This document shows, in pieces, positions 1 through 12,462 of a stretch of DNA of 64,000 bases. The position numbers were made by a program, and so were the translations under genes. The stretch is from contig JADJNW010000004.1 of NCBI GenBank assembly GCA_016714085.1, forward strand, positions 496,001-560,000, given 5' to 3'. Numbering within the stretch: position 1 is the first letter of the stretch; the number at the start of each line of letters is the position of its first letter. Under the pieces are notes generated by a model that made no database searches, was not told the DNA's origin, and saw only the letters and a list, made by a program, of their open reading frames with translations. The DNA is from Saprospiraceae bacterium (lineage in GTDB: Bacteria > Bacteroidota > Bacteroidia > Chitinophagales > Saprospiraceae).

Positions 1-198
1 TTGCACCAAATCCAAGGCCTGCTTGCCTCGCACGATGAATTCGCCCATGTGCGATACATCGAATACGCCTACGCCATTGCGCACCGTATTATGTTCTTCT
101 ATAATGCCTTTATAAGAGACCGGCATATTATAACCAGCAAAATCGGTCATTTTTGCGCCCAGGGCGATGTGGCGTTCCGTCAGTGGCGTATTTTTCAT
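1..198 (-). CDS. gcvT: Aminomethyltransferase, glycine cleavage T protein (5' part only)
   Basis: Only the first 66 codons are present; the gene runs off the left edge. The reading frame from the ATG at 198 gives MKNTPLTERHIALGAKMTDF, then AGYNMPV, SYKGIIEEH, and VGVFDVSHMGEF. This is the typical N-terminus of GcvT, including the DVSHMGE motif of the folate-binding aminomethyltransferase fold. In the glycine cleavage system GcvT moves the methylene group from the lipoyl-bound aminomethyl intermediate of GcvH to tetrahydrofolate and releases ammonia. The protein is cytoplasmic. The spacer to the next gene is AT-rich and shows no clear promoter. Identification is firm despite the truncation. 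Confidence 0.88.
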   Translation of the reverse strand, partial: MKNTPLTERHIALGAKMTDFAGYNMPVSYKGIIEEHNTVRNGVGVFDVSHMGEFIVRGKQALDLVQ

Positions 199-271
199 TT
201 ACTTATTTGTGTTAGGGTATTAATATTTATGTAATAATTATCTTTTTTATTATAAAAAGTAAATAAAATAT

Positions 272-2290
272 TTACTGAATTAAAACTTTATCAATCGTAT
301 CTCCAATTCTAATTAAGTGCATTTTATCCATGCCTTCTACCACGCGCCCAAAGATAGTATAATTCCCATCCAGATGCGGCGTCGGGGAATGCGTGATGAA
401 AAATTGCGTGCCTTCAGTATGATTTCCGGCAGAAGCCATGCCCACATAGCCCTCGCGGTCGTAGTACATCGGTGGCAATTCGGATCGAATCGAATAATCC
501 AGACTGCCGTAGCCATCACCTCTTGGGCAACCGCCTTGTATCACAAAGTTCGCTACCACCCGATGAAAGGTCTTTCCATCATAAAATCCATCTTTGGCTA
601 ATCGGACAAAATTGACCACCGAACCCGGCGCAATTTCTGGCAAAAGCCGAATCGTGATGTCGCCGCGATTGGTGCGCAGCAAGGCTTTTGGCTCAGGACT
701 TAAACTTGTAAATACGTCCCAATCGATTGGATGATTGTAGTCGAGTTTTTGGGCTTGAAAATCGGTTTTACCTTGCAAAAATTCGATAGTGTGCTTCAAA
801 TCATTATAGGTCTCGATTTCGCGGGGTAGTTCCAATTTCGCCAAAGCATTTTCAAGAATATTCAGGCTATCAATATGCATTTTAAAATTCCGCTCCGGTA
901 TGCGCAATGCGCCCGCCGCTACTGAAATCATTCCCGGATCGCCGGTTTGAATAATTTGCATAAACATAAAAGCCAATTCCTTCGTGACAGCAGCGCTTGA
1001 ACCAAAATTCCGACGAAAAGCGGCATTCTGACAAAGACCAGCTAAAGCCTCCACGCTCGCAGTGCGCACCTCCGAATGCTTGGCAGCCAATCCTTCCCGA
1101 TAAATAAACCGAAGATTCCATCCCCATTCGCTCAGAGCACGCAGCGTCGCTGCTTTATGGTAGGGCGATGTTGCTTGTGCGAATCTCCTGCGCAATTCAT
1201 AATTGATGCCATTGCGATAAGATTCATAAGTAGGTGCTAAATGCCGCAAGGCTGCTGTGTACAATTCTATCGAGACCTGCCAGGCGGCGCTATCTTTTGC
1301 CAAACGCCAATAAACAGTGGCATCTTCGGGGATTCCGCTTTCCACAAAAAACTGCGCGGCCCGCTGCGCTACATGGATTTGCGGGTCTTTCAATGCCTGT
1401 ATTACTGTGGATTGGACATTGACATAAGGAAAATTACTCAAAGCCCGAAGGATATTACATTTGACGCGATAATCGCTTTCTTTTTGATATAATTGTAATA
1501 AAGCATTTAATGCCGTAGTCGTTTTTACTTTGCCCAATCCTATTGCTAAAGCCATGCGAATGTCAGGATTAGCCTCTGTATCAATAATTTGTACAAGAGG
1601 AATACTTTGAATACTATCGATTTCAATATTTCTAACCCGAGCTAAATAATTAGCAGCAATATAGCGCACGCTCTCCGGGTAAACCGAGTTGCCAGCCAAT
1701 GAAATCATCCGTTCGGTGCCTTCCGGCGCAATACTATCGCGCAAACCAAAGCGATAAATGCCGTAGGCTTGTCCTTCGAGCAAGAGGGTATCTTTGGGCT
1801 GGTAGGTTGTTATTGTACTCAAGAATTTCAGGCTTTCTTTTGTACCGCATTTACCAATAGCTTCGAGGATGGCGCGATTTGCTTTTCCGTACGTTCCAGC
1901 GGTATCCGTTGGATCAAAAGCTTGAATAAGGAAAGGTTCTGCTTTGACGTCATTGGTTTGTCCTAGTGCGTAAGCCGCAGCTGCACGCACTTCCGGCACT
2001 TCATCCTGGAGCAAAGTTGCCAATTGGTCGATGGTTTCTGCTTTTCGAATTGAACCAAAGGCTACTGCTGCGAGGTAGCGATAATTCAGGTTGTCATTTT
2101 TGAAAAATAGATAAAGGCTGTCCAAATTCTGGCGATCTTGCAGATCGTGAATTTGCTGAAAAACAGGGTCTTTCAAGTCGATATTGACATCCGAAAACCG
2201 TTCATCGCTTGGGGGCTTACAAGTTGCGAGCCCCACTGCTAAAAACAGCAAAGTATAGAATGTAGATTTCCTCATGGCAAAAGCTTTCAT
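272..2290 (-). CDS. HEAT-repeat lipoprotein with C-terminal cyclophilin-type peptidyl-prolyl isomerase
   Basis: About 672 residues. The N-terminus is a lipoprotein signal ending LAVGLATC, so the protein should be lipid-anchored facing the periplasm or outer membrane. An alternative start at 2275 (MRKSTF) gives a more usual signal. Residues about 45-480 are helical HEAT-like repeats (motifs such as EVPEVRAAAAYALGQ and SEVRTASVEALAGL). Residues about 535-672 are a cyclophilin domain with FHRVVANFVIQGG and GTQFFITH, which keep the Arg, Phe and Gln of the isomerase site. Inference: a periplasmic folding factor whose HEAT part docks clients. It lies alone, tail-to-head with gcvT. Confidence 0.85.
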   Translation of the reverse strand: MKAFAMRKSTFYTLLFLAVGLATCKPPSDERFSDVNIDLKDPVFQQIHDLQDRQNLDSLYLFFKNDNLNYRYLAAVAFGSIRKAETIDQLATLLQDEVPEVRAAAAYALGQTNDVKAEPFLIQAFDPTDTAGTYGKANRAILEAIGKCGTKESLKFLSTITTYQPKDTLLLEGQAYGIYRFGLRDSIAPEGTERMISLAGNSVYPESVRYIAANYLARVRNIEIDSIQSIPLVQIIDTEANPDIRMALAIGLGKVKTTTALNALLQLYQKESDYRVKCNILRALSNFPYVNVQSTVIQALKDPQIHVAQRAAQFFVESGIPEDATVYWRLAKDSAAWQVSIELYTAALRHLAPTYESYRNGINYELRRRFAQATSPYHKAATLRALSEWGWNLRFIYREGLAAKHSEVRTASVEALAGLCQNAAFRRNFGSSAAVTKELAFMFMQIIQTGDPGMISVAAGALRIPERNFKMHIDSLNILENALAKLELPREIETYNDLKHTIEFLQGKTDFQAQKLDYNHPIDWDVFTSLSPEPKALLRTNRGDITIRLLPEIAPGSVVNFVRLAKDGFYDGKTFHRVVANFVIQGGCPRGDGYGSLDYSIRSELPPMYYDREGYVGMASAGNHTEGTQFFITHSPTPHLDGNYTIFGRVVEGMDKMHLIRIGDTIDKVLIQ

Positions 2291-2376
2291 TTTCAGGTGG
2301 TAAAGATAGCGGCTTTTTGGCAGGATAATGATAAATCGACCAGGAGAAATATGTAATATCAGTGATTTTCATCACA

Positions 2377-2405
2377 TTGAAAGTGCTTTGAATTATGTAT
2401 TTTTG
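2377..2405 (+). promoter_or_regulatory. Bacteroidota-type promoter for the rhodanese gene
   Basis: TTG at 2377-2379, an 18-nt spacer, then TATTTTTG at 2398-2405. This fits the Bacteroidota sigma-A consensus TTTG-N19-TAnnTTTG. The start codon at 2423 follows closely, so the leader would be about 10 nt. Confidence 0.55.
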
Positions 2406-2422
2406 CAAAAATTTCGAGCAAA

Positions 2423-2815
2423 ATGAAAAGAATCCTTTTTTTCCTAATGATCGCCTTTTTCTCAGCAGTTGCTTGCCAATCGCAAGATAAAACCAATAAA
2501 ATGGCTTCTGATGCGAAGCATGAAGTCTTATCTGTGAGCGATTTCAAAACAAGAATTGCGGATGGTGATGTACAATTAGTGGATGTGCGTACGCCGAAAG
2601 AATTTGAAGAAGGTAGTATTGGTAATGCGCTGAATATCAACTATCAAGCTGAAGATTTTGCTGCAAAAATCCAAGATTTGGATAAGAACAAACCCGTGTA
2701 TATTTTTTGTCGTTCCGGCGTTCGCAGTGGTAAGGCTGCCAAAGTGATGGAAGGACTGGGTTTCAATAAAGTCTATGATTTGCAGGGAGGCTATTTGGCC
2801 TGGCCTCAAAAGTAG
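2423..2815 (+). CDS. Rhodanese-like domain lipoprotein
   Basis: 130 residues. The signal peptide ends SAVAC (lipobox Cys18), so an exported lipoprotein is predicted. The rest is one rhodanese domain: VQLVDVRTPKEFEEGSIGNALNI is the CH2A-type strand, and the active-site loop is CRSGVRS with the catalytic Cys at about residue 96. The fold carries sulfur as a cysteine persulfide. Single-domain periplasmic rhodaneses of this kind are common in Bacteroidota, but their physiological sulfur donor and acceptor are mostly unknown. It has its own promoter and is followed by a 170-nt spacer before the carotenoid genes. No functional link with those genes is evident. Confidence 0.88.
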   Translation: MKRILFFLMIAFFSAVACQSQDKTNKMASDAKHEVLSVSDFKTRIADGDVQLVDVRTPKEFEEGSIGNALNINYQAEDFAAKIQDLDKNKPVYIFCRSGVRSGKAAKVMEGLGFNKVYDLQGGYLAWPQK

Positions 2816-2984
2816 TAACTTCCTTATTTACATTTCTTTTGTTTGACGATTTCTTGATAAAAGTAAAAAAAACTTAAACAAAACTTTTGCCTTGCTGTTG
2901 AACTCGGTGTTCAAAAAGTGACTGGGTGATTTAGAGCCTCGGTAACTTATTGAATGTGAGATTCAAAAACTTTAAAAAACAGCA

Positions 2985-4459
2985 TTGGCAAAGAAAGTTA
3001 TCGTCATTGGTTCAGGATTCGCGGGCTTGTCCGCAGCTGCTTGCCTGGCGCAAGCGGGTTATGATGTGACCATTCTGGAAAAGAATAGCACGCCGGGCGG
3101 TCGCGCGCGCCAGTTTGTGGAGCAGGGTTTTGTTTTTGATATGGGGCCAAGCTGGTACTGGATGCCCGATGTATTTGAGCAATATTTTGCACTTTTTGGT
3201 AAAAAGCCTTCTGATTATTATGATCTGATTCGACTCGATCCTTCCTACTGCATTTACTTTGGCAAAAATGATAAGATGGATGTGCCTGCTAATCTGGAAG
3301 ATTTGTATGCGTTATTTGAACAATATGAACCAGGCAGTAGCATTCATTTGAAAAAATTCTTAGCCGAAGCCGAATACAAGTACCAAGTTGGGATGAACGA
3401 ATTTGTCCATAAGCCGAGCCTTTCGGTTTTGGAATTCGCCGATTGGCGCATTCTGGCGAGTTTGTTCCGGCTGCAAATGTTTTCTTCTATCTCTAAATCC
3501 ATTCGCAAACTATTCAAAAACAGGCAATTAATTCAAATGCTGGAGTTTCCGGTCTTGTTTTTGGGCGCTAAACCTGCGCATACGCCGGCGATGTATAGCT
3601 TGATGAATTATGCCGATTTGGCGCTGGGCACCTGGTATCCGATGGGTGGGATGTATAAAATCATAGAAGGGATGGTGGCGCTGGCAGAAGAAATGGGTGT
3701 AAAAATTTTATTGAATCAGGAAGTGAAAAGTATTTATGTGCCGAATGGTCATGCAACGAAAGTTATTACACAAAACCAAGAATATGATACTGATATTATA
3801 ATAGGCGGAGCGGATTATCATCATATTGAGCAAGAATTATTACATAAAGAAAATCGCCAATACACTGAACAGTATTGGGATAAACGCGTAATGGCGCCGT
3901 CCTCTTTGCTTTTTTATTTAGGTGTAAATAAAAAACTAAATAATCTGCAACATCATAATTTATTTTTTGATGCGGATTTTGATCAACACGCCATAGAAAT
4001 TTATGAACAGCCGCAATGGCCCAGCAAACCTTTGTTTTATGTCTGCGCACCTTCCGTGACCGATGCGAGCGTCGCGCCTGAGGGCTATGAGAATTTATTC
4101 GTTTTGATACCGCTTGCGCCTGATCTGGAAGATACAGAAGCTTTGCGTGAACAATATTTTTCCATCGTGATGGATCGCCTGGAAAACCTCACCGGGCAAG
4201 ACATTCGTAATCATATTATATACAAGCGCTCATTTGCACATAATGATTTTAAAAAGATTATAACGCATATAAAGGAAATGCTTACGGCTTAGCAAATACG
4301 CTATTACAAACAGCATTTTTAAAACCGCGCTTGCGCAGCAAAAAAGTTAATAATCTTTTTTACACGGGCCAGTTGACGACTCCCGGGCCAGGAATGCCGC
4401 CATCATTGATTTCCGGGCAGGTGGTAGCAAAAGAAATTATAAAAAGAATTAAACTTTAA
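2985..4459 (+). CDS. crtI: Phytoene desaturase (CrtI family), interrupted by a frameshift
   Basis: FAD-dependent desaturase that would convert phytoene to lycopene. The dinucleotide-binding motif GSGFAGLSAAACLAQAG lies near the N-terminus, followed by GGRARQF and MGPSWYWMPD, typical of bacterial CrtI. The start is TTG at 2985. The original frame stops at 4292, but the next frame continues without a break with YKGNAYGLANTLLQTAF and then YTGQLTTPGPGMPPSLISGQ, the conserved CrtI C-terminus, to TAA at 4459. Adding one A to the A5 run at 4251-4255 restores one 491-residue protein, the usual CrtI length. First gene of the crtI-crtB-cyclase operon. Confidence 0.9.
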
Positions 4460-4536
4460 AATGGAATAATAGAATTTTGGAAACAAGGAATACTGATCTC
4501 ATGCAAAATTCCATCCATCCAATATTCCAATACTTT
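4460..4536 (+). repeat. Inverted octad array between crtI and crtB
   Basis: Left arm 4460-4491 reads as four 8-nt units: AATGGAAT, AATAGAAT, TTTGGAAA, CAAGGAAT. Right arm 4505-4536 reads AAAATTCC, ATCCATCC, AATATTCC, AATACTTT, broadly the complement of the left arm. The array starts one base after the crtI stop and ends six bases before the crtB start, so it makes up almost the whole spacer and can fold as an imperfect hairpin. Confidence 0.7.
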
Positions 4537-4541
4537 TGACC

Positions 4542-5384
4542 ATGACCCAGATGCAATTATATTACAAAACTTGTATGGAGTGCAGCCAATTGATTACCAA
4601 TCGGTATAGCACTTCGTTTTCAATGGGAATTCGGGCATTCGATAAGAAATTGCGCGGCCCGATTTATGCGATTTATGGTTTTGTGCGCTTTGCGGATGAA
4701 ATTGTAGATACGTTTCACGATTACCCAAAAGCCGCGCTGCTCCAGCGTTTTCGGGAAGAGACTTATCAAGCAATCGAAGAAAAAATCAGCTTAAATCCTG
4801 TATTGCAAGCATTCCAACAAACGGTGCATGAATATCATATTGAAATGGAGTTGATTGATGCTTTTTTGGATAGTATGGAAATGGATTTGCATTTTAATAC
4901 ATACGAATCAATATTATATCAACAATATATCTACGGTTCCGCGGAAGTGGTTGGCTTGATGTGTTTGCGCGTGTTTGTGGAGGGCGACGATGCTTTGTAT
5001 CAAAAGCTGAAAGCTCCGGCACGCAGTCTTGGCGGGGCTTTCCAGAAGATTAATTTCTTGCGCGATATGCGCAGCGATTTTGATGAGCGCGGTCGAGTCT
5101 ATTTTCCTGGCGTGGATTTTACTAATTTTACCATCGAGGATAAACTGCAAATCGAAGCCGATATTAAAAGAGATTTTGATGATGCGCTTGTGGGCATTGC
5201 TCAATTGCCAAAAGGCGCGCGTTTTGGGGTATATTTGGCTTATGTGTATTACACGAAGTTGTTTCAGAAAATCAGGAATGCGCCGGCACACCGCGTCACA
5301 AAAGAACGAATCAGGGTGCCTGATAGTAAAAAAGTGATGCTGATATTTAGTTCTGCCTTGCGTAACAGCTTGAATATGTTGTGA
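4542..5384 (+). CDS. crtB: Phytoene synthase (squalene/phytoene synthase family)
   Basis: 280 residues. It joins two geranylgeranyl diphosphates to phytoene. Both Asp-rich, Mg-binding motifs are visible: DEIVD near residue 50 and DMRSDFDERGRVYFP near residue 175, with the family signature AEVVGLMCLRVF between them. ATG at 4542 was preferred to the upstream TTG at 4536 because MTQMQLYYKTCMECSQLI is the usual start. The stop TGA at 5382-5384 abuts the ATG of the next gene, which indicates translational coupling. It lies between crtI and the lycopene cyclase, so the operon covers geranylgeranyl diphosphate to cyclised carotene. Confidence 0.93.
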   Translation: MTQMQLYYKTCMECSQLITNRYSTSFSMGIRAFDKKLRGPIYAIYGFVRFADEIVDTFHDYPKAALLQRFREETYQAIEEKISLNPVLQAFQQTVHEYHIEMELIDAFLDSMEMDLHFNTYESILYQQYIYGSAEVVGLMCLRVFVEGDDALYQKLKAPARSLGGAFQKINFLRDMRSDFDERGRVYFPGVDFTNFTIEDKLQIEADIKRDFDDALVGIAQLPKGARFGVYLAYVYYTKLFQKIRNAPAHRVTKERIRVPDSKKVMLIFSSALRNSLNML

Positions 5385-6249
5385 ATGCGTCAAATTTTTC
5401 CTAAAAAAAATATAATAAAAACATTCATTATCCTCCTGCCTTTGGTGCTGGTAGCTTTGCAATGGATAACTGACACGGTGAAAACGGATAATCTGATTTT
5501 TGAAGTTCCAAAAATAGCTGAAATTCAAGCATTTGAGACACGCTATCTTTATTTTTACTTGCATTTGTTTGCATTGATCCCCGTACTTTCGATGAGCTTC
5601 GATCGGCGGGTGCATTTTTTATACTTATTGGCGGGCACTGTTTCCGGCCTTATTTCTTGTCGCTATTTTCTTTTGGATTTGGGACATTTACAAAACGGCA
5701 GTAGGCGTTTGGGGCTTTAATCCTGCACATTATACTGCTCTAATATTGAATTTGCCTATCGAAGAATGGCTGTTTTTCTTTACCTTCCCTTTTGCAAGCG
5801 TCTTTATTTATGAATGTTTGAATCATTATTTTCCAAAGGATCATATCGCGCTCATAGAGCCTTATATCACGCCAATACTCATCTTATTCTTCTTTATAAT
5901 TGGAATTTTATTCTGGAGTCATGCGTACACGGCTACTACCTTTTTGCTCTGCGGCGGATTTTGGTTATACCATTATATATATGTAGCGCCGATTTATCGC
6001 AACCGCTTTTACAAAGGCTTGCTGGTCGGTTATATTCCTTTTATTTTGGTAAATGGCGTATTGACGGGGGCTTTCACACATCAACCAGTAGTCGTTTACA
6101 ATCCTGAAGAATATCTCGGCTTGCGCTTTATCTCTATTCCGCTCGACGATTTTGCCTACAATTTCTTGCTGCAAGCGATGGTTATCACCTTGTATGAAAA
6201 TTTTAAGAAAAAACTTGCTGTTTTGGGAACAAATTCAAATTTACAGTAG
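5385..6249 (+). CDS. CarR-type lycopene cyclase (fused heterodimeric-cyclase domains), frameshifted
   Basis: Integral membrane cyclase converting lycopene to a cyclic carotene. The first frame stops at 5720 (SRRLGL), but the next frame reads on through WIWDIYKTAVGVWGFNP, NLPIEEWLFFFTFPFASVFIYE and SIPLDDFAYNF to 6249. PIEEW and PLDDF are the two conserved acidic motifs of CrtYc/CrtYd-type cyclases. Removing one T from the T run at 5641-5643 joins the halves through TVPALFLVAIFFWIWD and gives 287 residues. Six or seven hydrophobic helices are visible. It directly abuts crtB. Whether one or both ends are cyclised cannot be told. No crtZ hydroxylase is present in the window. Confidence 0.87.
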
Positions 6250-6447
6250 TTATAGTTTTTGCGACTTTACGAAATACATAAAATTCCCTAAAAAATTTAG
6301 TATCAATTTCTACATGACTTCTCTAAAAGAGAGAAGCGATAAATCTTCGTCTCAAAATTTTATTTTGAATTGAAGCTTATTTTCAAAAGCAGGCAAATAT
6401 AATTTTAGGAACTATCCTTTTTTTTGAAAATTTTTTTTGAAAAAAGC
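6250..6447. other. AT-rich spacer between carotenoid operon and rRNA promoter
   Basis: No gene. A small hairpin (CTTCTCT paired with AGAGAAG, about 6317-6335) lies about 70 nt past the cyclase stop and might end the crt transcript, although no T-tract follows it. A run of T and A at 6418-6445 precedes the rRNA promoter and could act as an upstream-activating AT tract. Nothing else was recognised. Confidence 0.4.
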
Positions 6448-6478
6448 TTGCGCAAATTTAGAGCGCGAGTTATCTTTG
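6448..6478 (+). promoter_or_regulatory. rRNA operon promoter
   Basis: TTG at 6448-6450, a 20-nt spacer, then TATCTTTG at 6471-6478. This is an excellent match to the Bacteroidota housekeeping promoter. It is preceded by a strong AT-tract and followed by about 280 nt of leader before the 16S gene. No second promoter of equal quality was seen. Confidence 0.75.
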
Positions 6479-6605
6479 CAATCCCTTTTGGAAAGAGTGC
6501 TGTTGAAACGCGCAAATTTCTAGGAAAAAGGGACTATGTTTTAAAATACAATACCTGAAAATAGCTGCCAACGGGCAGCACAAAATTACAGGAATCAAGG
6601 CAAGT

Positions 6606-6633
6606 TCATTGAAACTGGGGAGAGAATAGAGGT
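6606..6633 (+). other. Left arm of the probable 16S processing stem
   Basis: The segment with TCATTG and GGGGAGA is largely complementary to 8353-8375 downstream of 16S (TCTCCCC and CAATGA). The two arms would pair with a few bulges, as expected for the RNase III stem that releases pre-16S. Confidence 0.5.
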
Positions 6634-6725
6634 AAGGAAAGGAAAAGAGAAAAAGCGAAGCGAGACCTTTTAAAATTCTTTTTAAAAGAATGAGAAGGAG
6701 ACTTACTCGACATTGGAAGATACGG

Positions 6726-6749
6726 AATAATTATCGGAAGATAATTATT
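6726..6749 (+). other. Perfect hairpin in the 16S leader
   Basis: AATAATTATC at 6726-6735, GGAA loop, GATAATTATT at 6740-6749. It is a 10-bp perfect stem closed by a GNRA-type loop, ending about 13 nt before mature 16S. It probably serves in precursor folding or processing; the role is inference. Confidence 0.6.
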
Positions 6750-6762
6750 AAAGATCTATACT

Positions 6763-8280
<1,518 letters not shown>

Positions 8281-8390
8281 AGAGTACGCAAGTACAAATG
8301 ACAAAACGGTGTTGGGTAAGCCAATCGCGGATTCAATTTTCCAGGAATTACAAATTCTCCCCGGTGCAATGACAAGACAAAAGAAATAGG

Positions 8391-8420
8391 TAGAAACAAG
8401 AAAGCTTGTTTCTATTTTTT
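8391..8420 (+). terminator. Terminator-like hairpin inside the rRNA spacer
   Basis: TAGAAACAAG at 8391-8400, loop AAAG, CTTGTTTCTA at 8405-8414, then six T. The 10-bp stem is perfect. The tRNAs and 23S lie downstream, so it must be read through in most rounds (rRNA antitermination) or act mainly in processing. It can also be read as inverted heptads (AGAAACA, AGAAAGC, TTGTTTC). Confidence 0.55.
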
Positions 8421-8438
8421 GACAAAAGGCAAGCCAGA

Positions 8439-8517
8439 GCGTCCCGGACAAGTTACAACGAGGGGCAGAGGAAAAATCAAGGAGCAAGCGTTGTAAGCAA
8501 GAAGGAAGCACGGGACG
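8439..8517 (+). other. Structured stem in the rRNA spacer
   Basis: GTCCCG (8441-8446) pairs with CGGGAC (8511-8516), and TTACAACG (8453-8460) pairs with CGTTGTAA (8489-8496). Together they make a nested long-range stem with an internal loop. Role unknown; possibly a processing or antitermination structure. Confidence 0.5.
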
Positions 8518-8519
8518 AA

Positions 8520-8604
8520 GCGTTGAGCATTTAGCATTGAACCTATACCAGCTTTAAAGACAAAGAGGTAAATGGTGAATAATAAATGGTCAATGGAAAA
8601 TGTA
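8520..8604 (+). repeat. Heptad arrays upstream of tRNA-Ile
   Basis: 8520-8540 reads GCGTTGA, GCATTTA, GCATTGA. 8570-8604 reads AAATGGT, GAATAAT, AAATGGT, CAATGGA, AAATGTA. Both keep a 7-nt period with matching positions inside the unit. Confidence 0.65.
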
Positions 8605-8608
8605 AAAT

Positions 8609-8680
8609 AGTCTCGTAGCTCAGGTGGTTAGAGCGCTACACTGATAATGTAGAGGTCGGCAGTTCAAGTCTGCAGGACTA
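8609..8680 (+). tRNA. tRNA-Ile (GAT), two bases short
   Basis: D arm GCTC/GAGC, anticodon stem CTACA/TGTAG with anticodon GAT, and T loop TTCAAGT are intact. The 5' acceptor strand is AGTCTCG. A 7-bp acceptor would need CGAGACT or CGGGACT before the discriminator A. The sequence instead reads CTGCAGGACTA after the T loop, which is two bases too few to supply both the T stem and a full acceptor strand. Restoring a CG after CTGCA gives a normal 74-nt tRNA. Sequencing error is likely. The position between 16S and tRNA-Ala is the usual one for this operon type. Confidence 0.85.
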
Positions 8681-8700
8681 CAAAAAATAATTATGAGTTT

Positions 8701-8779
8701 TGAATGATGAACGTTGAATGTATTCCAAGAGCAATCCGACAAGCCATTCATCATTAATAATTCAAGATTTATAATTGAG
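8701..8779 (+). repeat. Inverted heptad array between the two tRNAs
   Basis: 8701-8721 reads TGAATGA, TGAACGT, TGAATGT. 8745-8779 reads CATTCAT, CATTAAT, AATTCAA, GATTTAT, AATTGAG. The second arm is roughly the complement of the first, so the spacer can fold back on itself. Confidence 0.65.
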
Positions 8780-8786
8780 ATAAACC

Positions 8787-8860
8787 GGGGGATTAGCTCA
8801 GTTGGCTAGAGCGCTAGATTTGCATTCTAGAGGTCAAGGGTTCGACTCCCTTATCCTCCA
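8787..8860 (+). tRNA. tRNA-Ala (TGC)
   Basis: 74 nt, complete cloverleaf. Acceptor GGGGGAT pairs with ATCCTCC (one G-T pair), the D arm is GCTC/GAGC, and the anticodon loop carries TGC at 8821-8823. The T arm is AAGGG-TTCGACT-CCCTT and the discriminator is A. CCA is not encoded. It stands in the 16S-23S spacer as in most Bacteroidota rRNA operons. Confidence 0.97.
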
Positions 8861-9122
8861 CTTTTATCCGCCGAAGCTTTAGCGGAGGTGGAATCATAAA
8901 ATTGACAATTGAAAAGCTAGATACAGATAAAGCTCAAAGTCGGATGAGAAAAGACTTGGGAGCAGTGATTGGTTCGAGACCAAATTTATCTGCAAATGGG
9001 CAGCTTTAAATCGAGATTAAAGAAGCTTAATCAAGAAAGATTAAAAGCACAAATCCCAGGAAGAGTTCATTGACAAGGAAGGAAAGAGAAGAAAGGCAAT
9101 TTAACGAGAGCGCCAAAAAGAA
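8861..9122. other. tRNA-Ala to 23S spacer with processing-stem left arm
   Basis: No gene. It contains small hairpins (TCCGC/GCGGA at about 8866-8886; CTTAATC/GATTAAAG at about 9026-9047). The segment 9068-9120 is complementary over almost its whole length to 11866-11914 beyond 23S. Matching blocks include GAGAAGAAAGGCA with TGCCTTTCTTCTC, and AGAGCGC with GCGCTCT. This is the RNase III stem that loops out pre-23S. Confidence 0.8.
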
Positions 9123-11858
<2,736 letters not shown>

Positions 11859-11865
11859 GATAAGT

Positions 11866-11914
11866 CTTTTTAGCGCTCTTGTTAATGCCTTTCTTCTCTG
11901 TCTTCCTGTCGATG
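11866..11914 (+). other. Right arm of the 23S processing stem
   Basis: Complementary to 9068-9120 upstream of 23S with only a few bulges, giving roughly 45 paired positions. It lies just outside the mature 3' end. A separate hairpin, GACGATT/AATCGTC at about 11969-11988, precedes 5S. Confidence 0.8.
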
Positions 11915-11997
11915 ATTTTTGTTCTAAGAACAAAGTCATAGAAAACATTACTCTTCTAAAGAAATATAGACGATTCTTAACAATCGTCCTCAAGACT

Positions 11998-12105
11998 AAG
12001 GTGGCTATAGCGAGGGGGTTCCACCTCTTCCCTTTCCGAACAGAGTCGTTAAGCCCCTCTGCGCCGATGGTACTGCTTATTGCGGGAGAGTAGGTCGCCG
12101 CCTCC
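11998..12105 (+). rRNA. 5S ribosomal RNA
   Basis: About 108 nt. Ends are set by the closing helix AGGTGGC (11999-12005) with GCCGCCT (12097-12103). Inside are GGGGTTCCACC, TCCGAACAGAG, TTAAGCCCCTCTGCGCCGATGGTA and GGGAGAGTAGGTC, the usual bacterial 5S blocks. Last gene of the rRNA operon. Confidence 0.93.
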
Positions 12106-12121
12106 TTTTTCTATTCTTATT

Positions 12122-12144
12122 GGCTCTCTTTGAGAGCCTTTTTT
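12122..12144 (+). terminator. rRNA operon terminator
   Basis: GGCTCTC (12122-12128), loop TTT, GAGAGCC (12132-12138), then six T. A perfect 7-bp GC-rich stem with a T-tract, 17 nt after 5S: a classic intrinsic terminator. Confidence 0.92.
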
Positions 12145-12462
12145 GTTTTACTCTTCAATTTAAAAATAAACTACCTCTTTAGGCTTTCACTTTTCAAAAT
12201 TTTATTATACTTTAGCGCCAAGTTTTTGAAATTCAACATCTCTGCATCTATTACACATCAACATTAGACTTGCCAGAATAAAAATCTATCATTTTTAACG
12301 ATTTTCCTTTGACTTTTAAATGCCGGAGTATGTATCTTTTCGTACAAAACTGCGTCATAATTATTAGAGATAGCCGGATCAACGAATCCAGCTTAGAGAA
12401 TTTACACATTTTGCATTTAAACCTAACACCTATTACCATTGAGAGCTGGTTGTACTAAAGAA
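12145..12462. other. AT-rich spacer before the sigma factor gene
   Basis: About 320 nt. No convincing ORF, repeat array or strong housekeeping promoter was seen. It presumably holds the promoter of the sigma gene, possibly of an ECF-specific type not recognisable from one copy. Confidence 0.4.

Larger units (their letters stand above)
8281..8608. other. 16S-tRNA internal spacer
   Basis: About 330 nt with no gene. It holds the right arm of the 16S processing stem (8353-8375), a terminator-like hairpin with T6 (8391-8420), a long two-part stem (8439-8517) and short heptad arrays (8520-8604). Confidence 0.7.

Noticed and set aside
1..234. 77-residue plus-strand ORF at the left edge
   Set aside because: It is antisense to the clear gcvT reading frame and shows no motif.
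4531..4538. TACTTTTG as a promoter for crtB
   Set aside because: It matches TAnnTTTG but lies only 3 nt before the ATG, so transcription would start inside the gene; it is also part of the octad array.
2985..6249. Carotenoid operon as a horizontally acquired island
   Set aside because: No integrase, tRNA junction, direct repeats or base-composition change is visible; such operons are ordinary in this phylum.
12251..12439. 62-residue minus-strand ORF before the sigma gene
   Set aside because: No motif, AT-rich spacer composition, and it would face the sigma gene promoter region.
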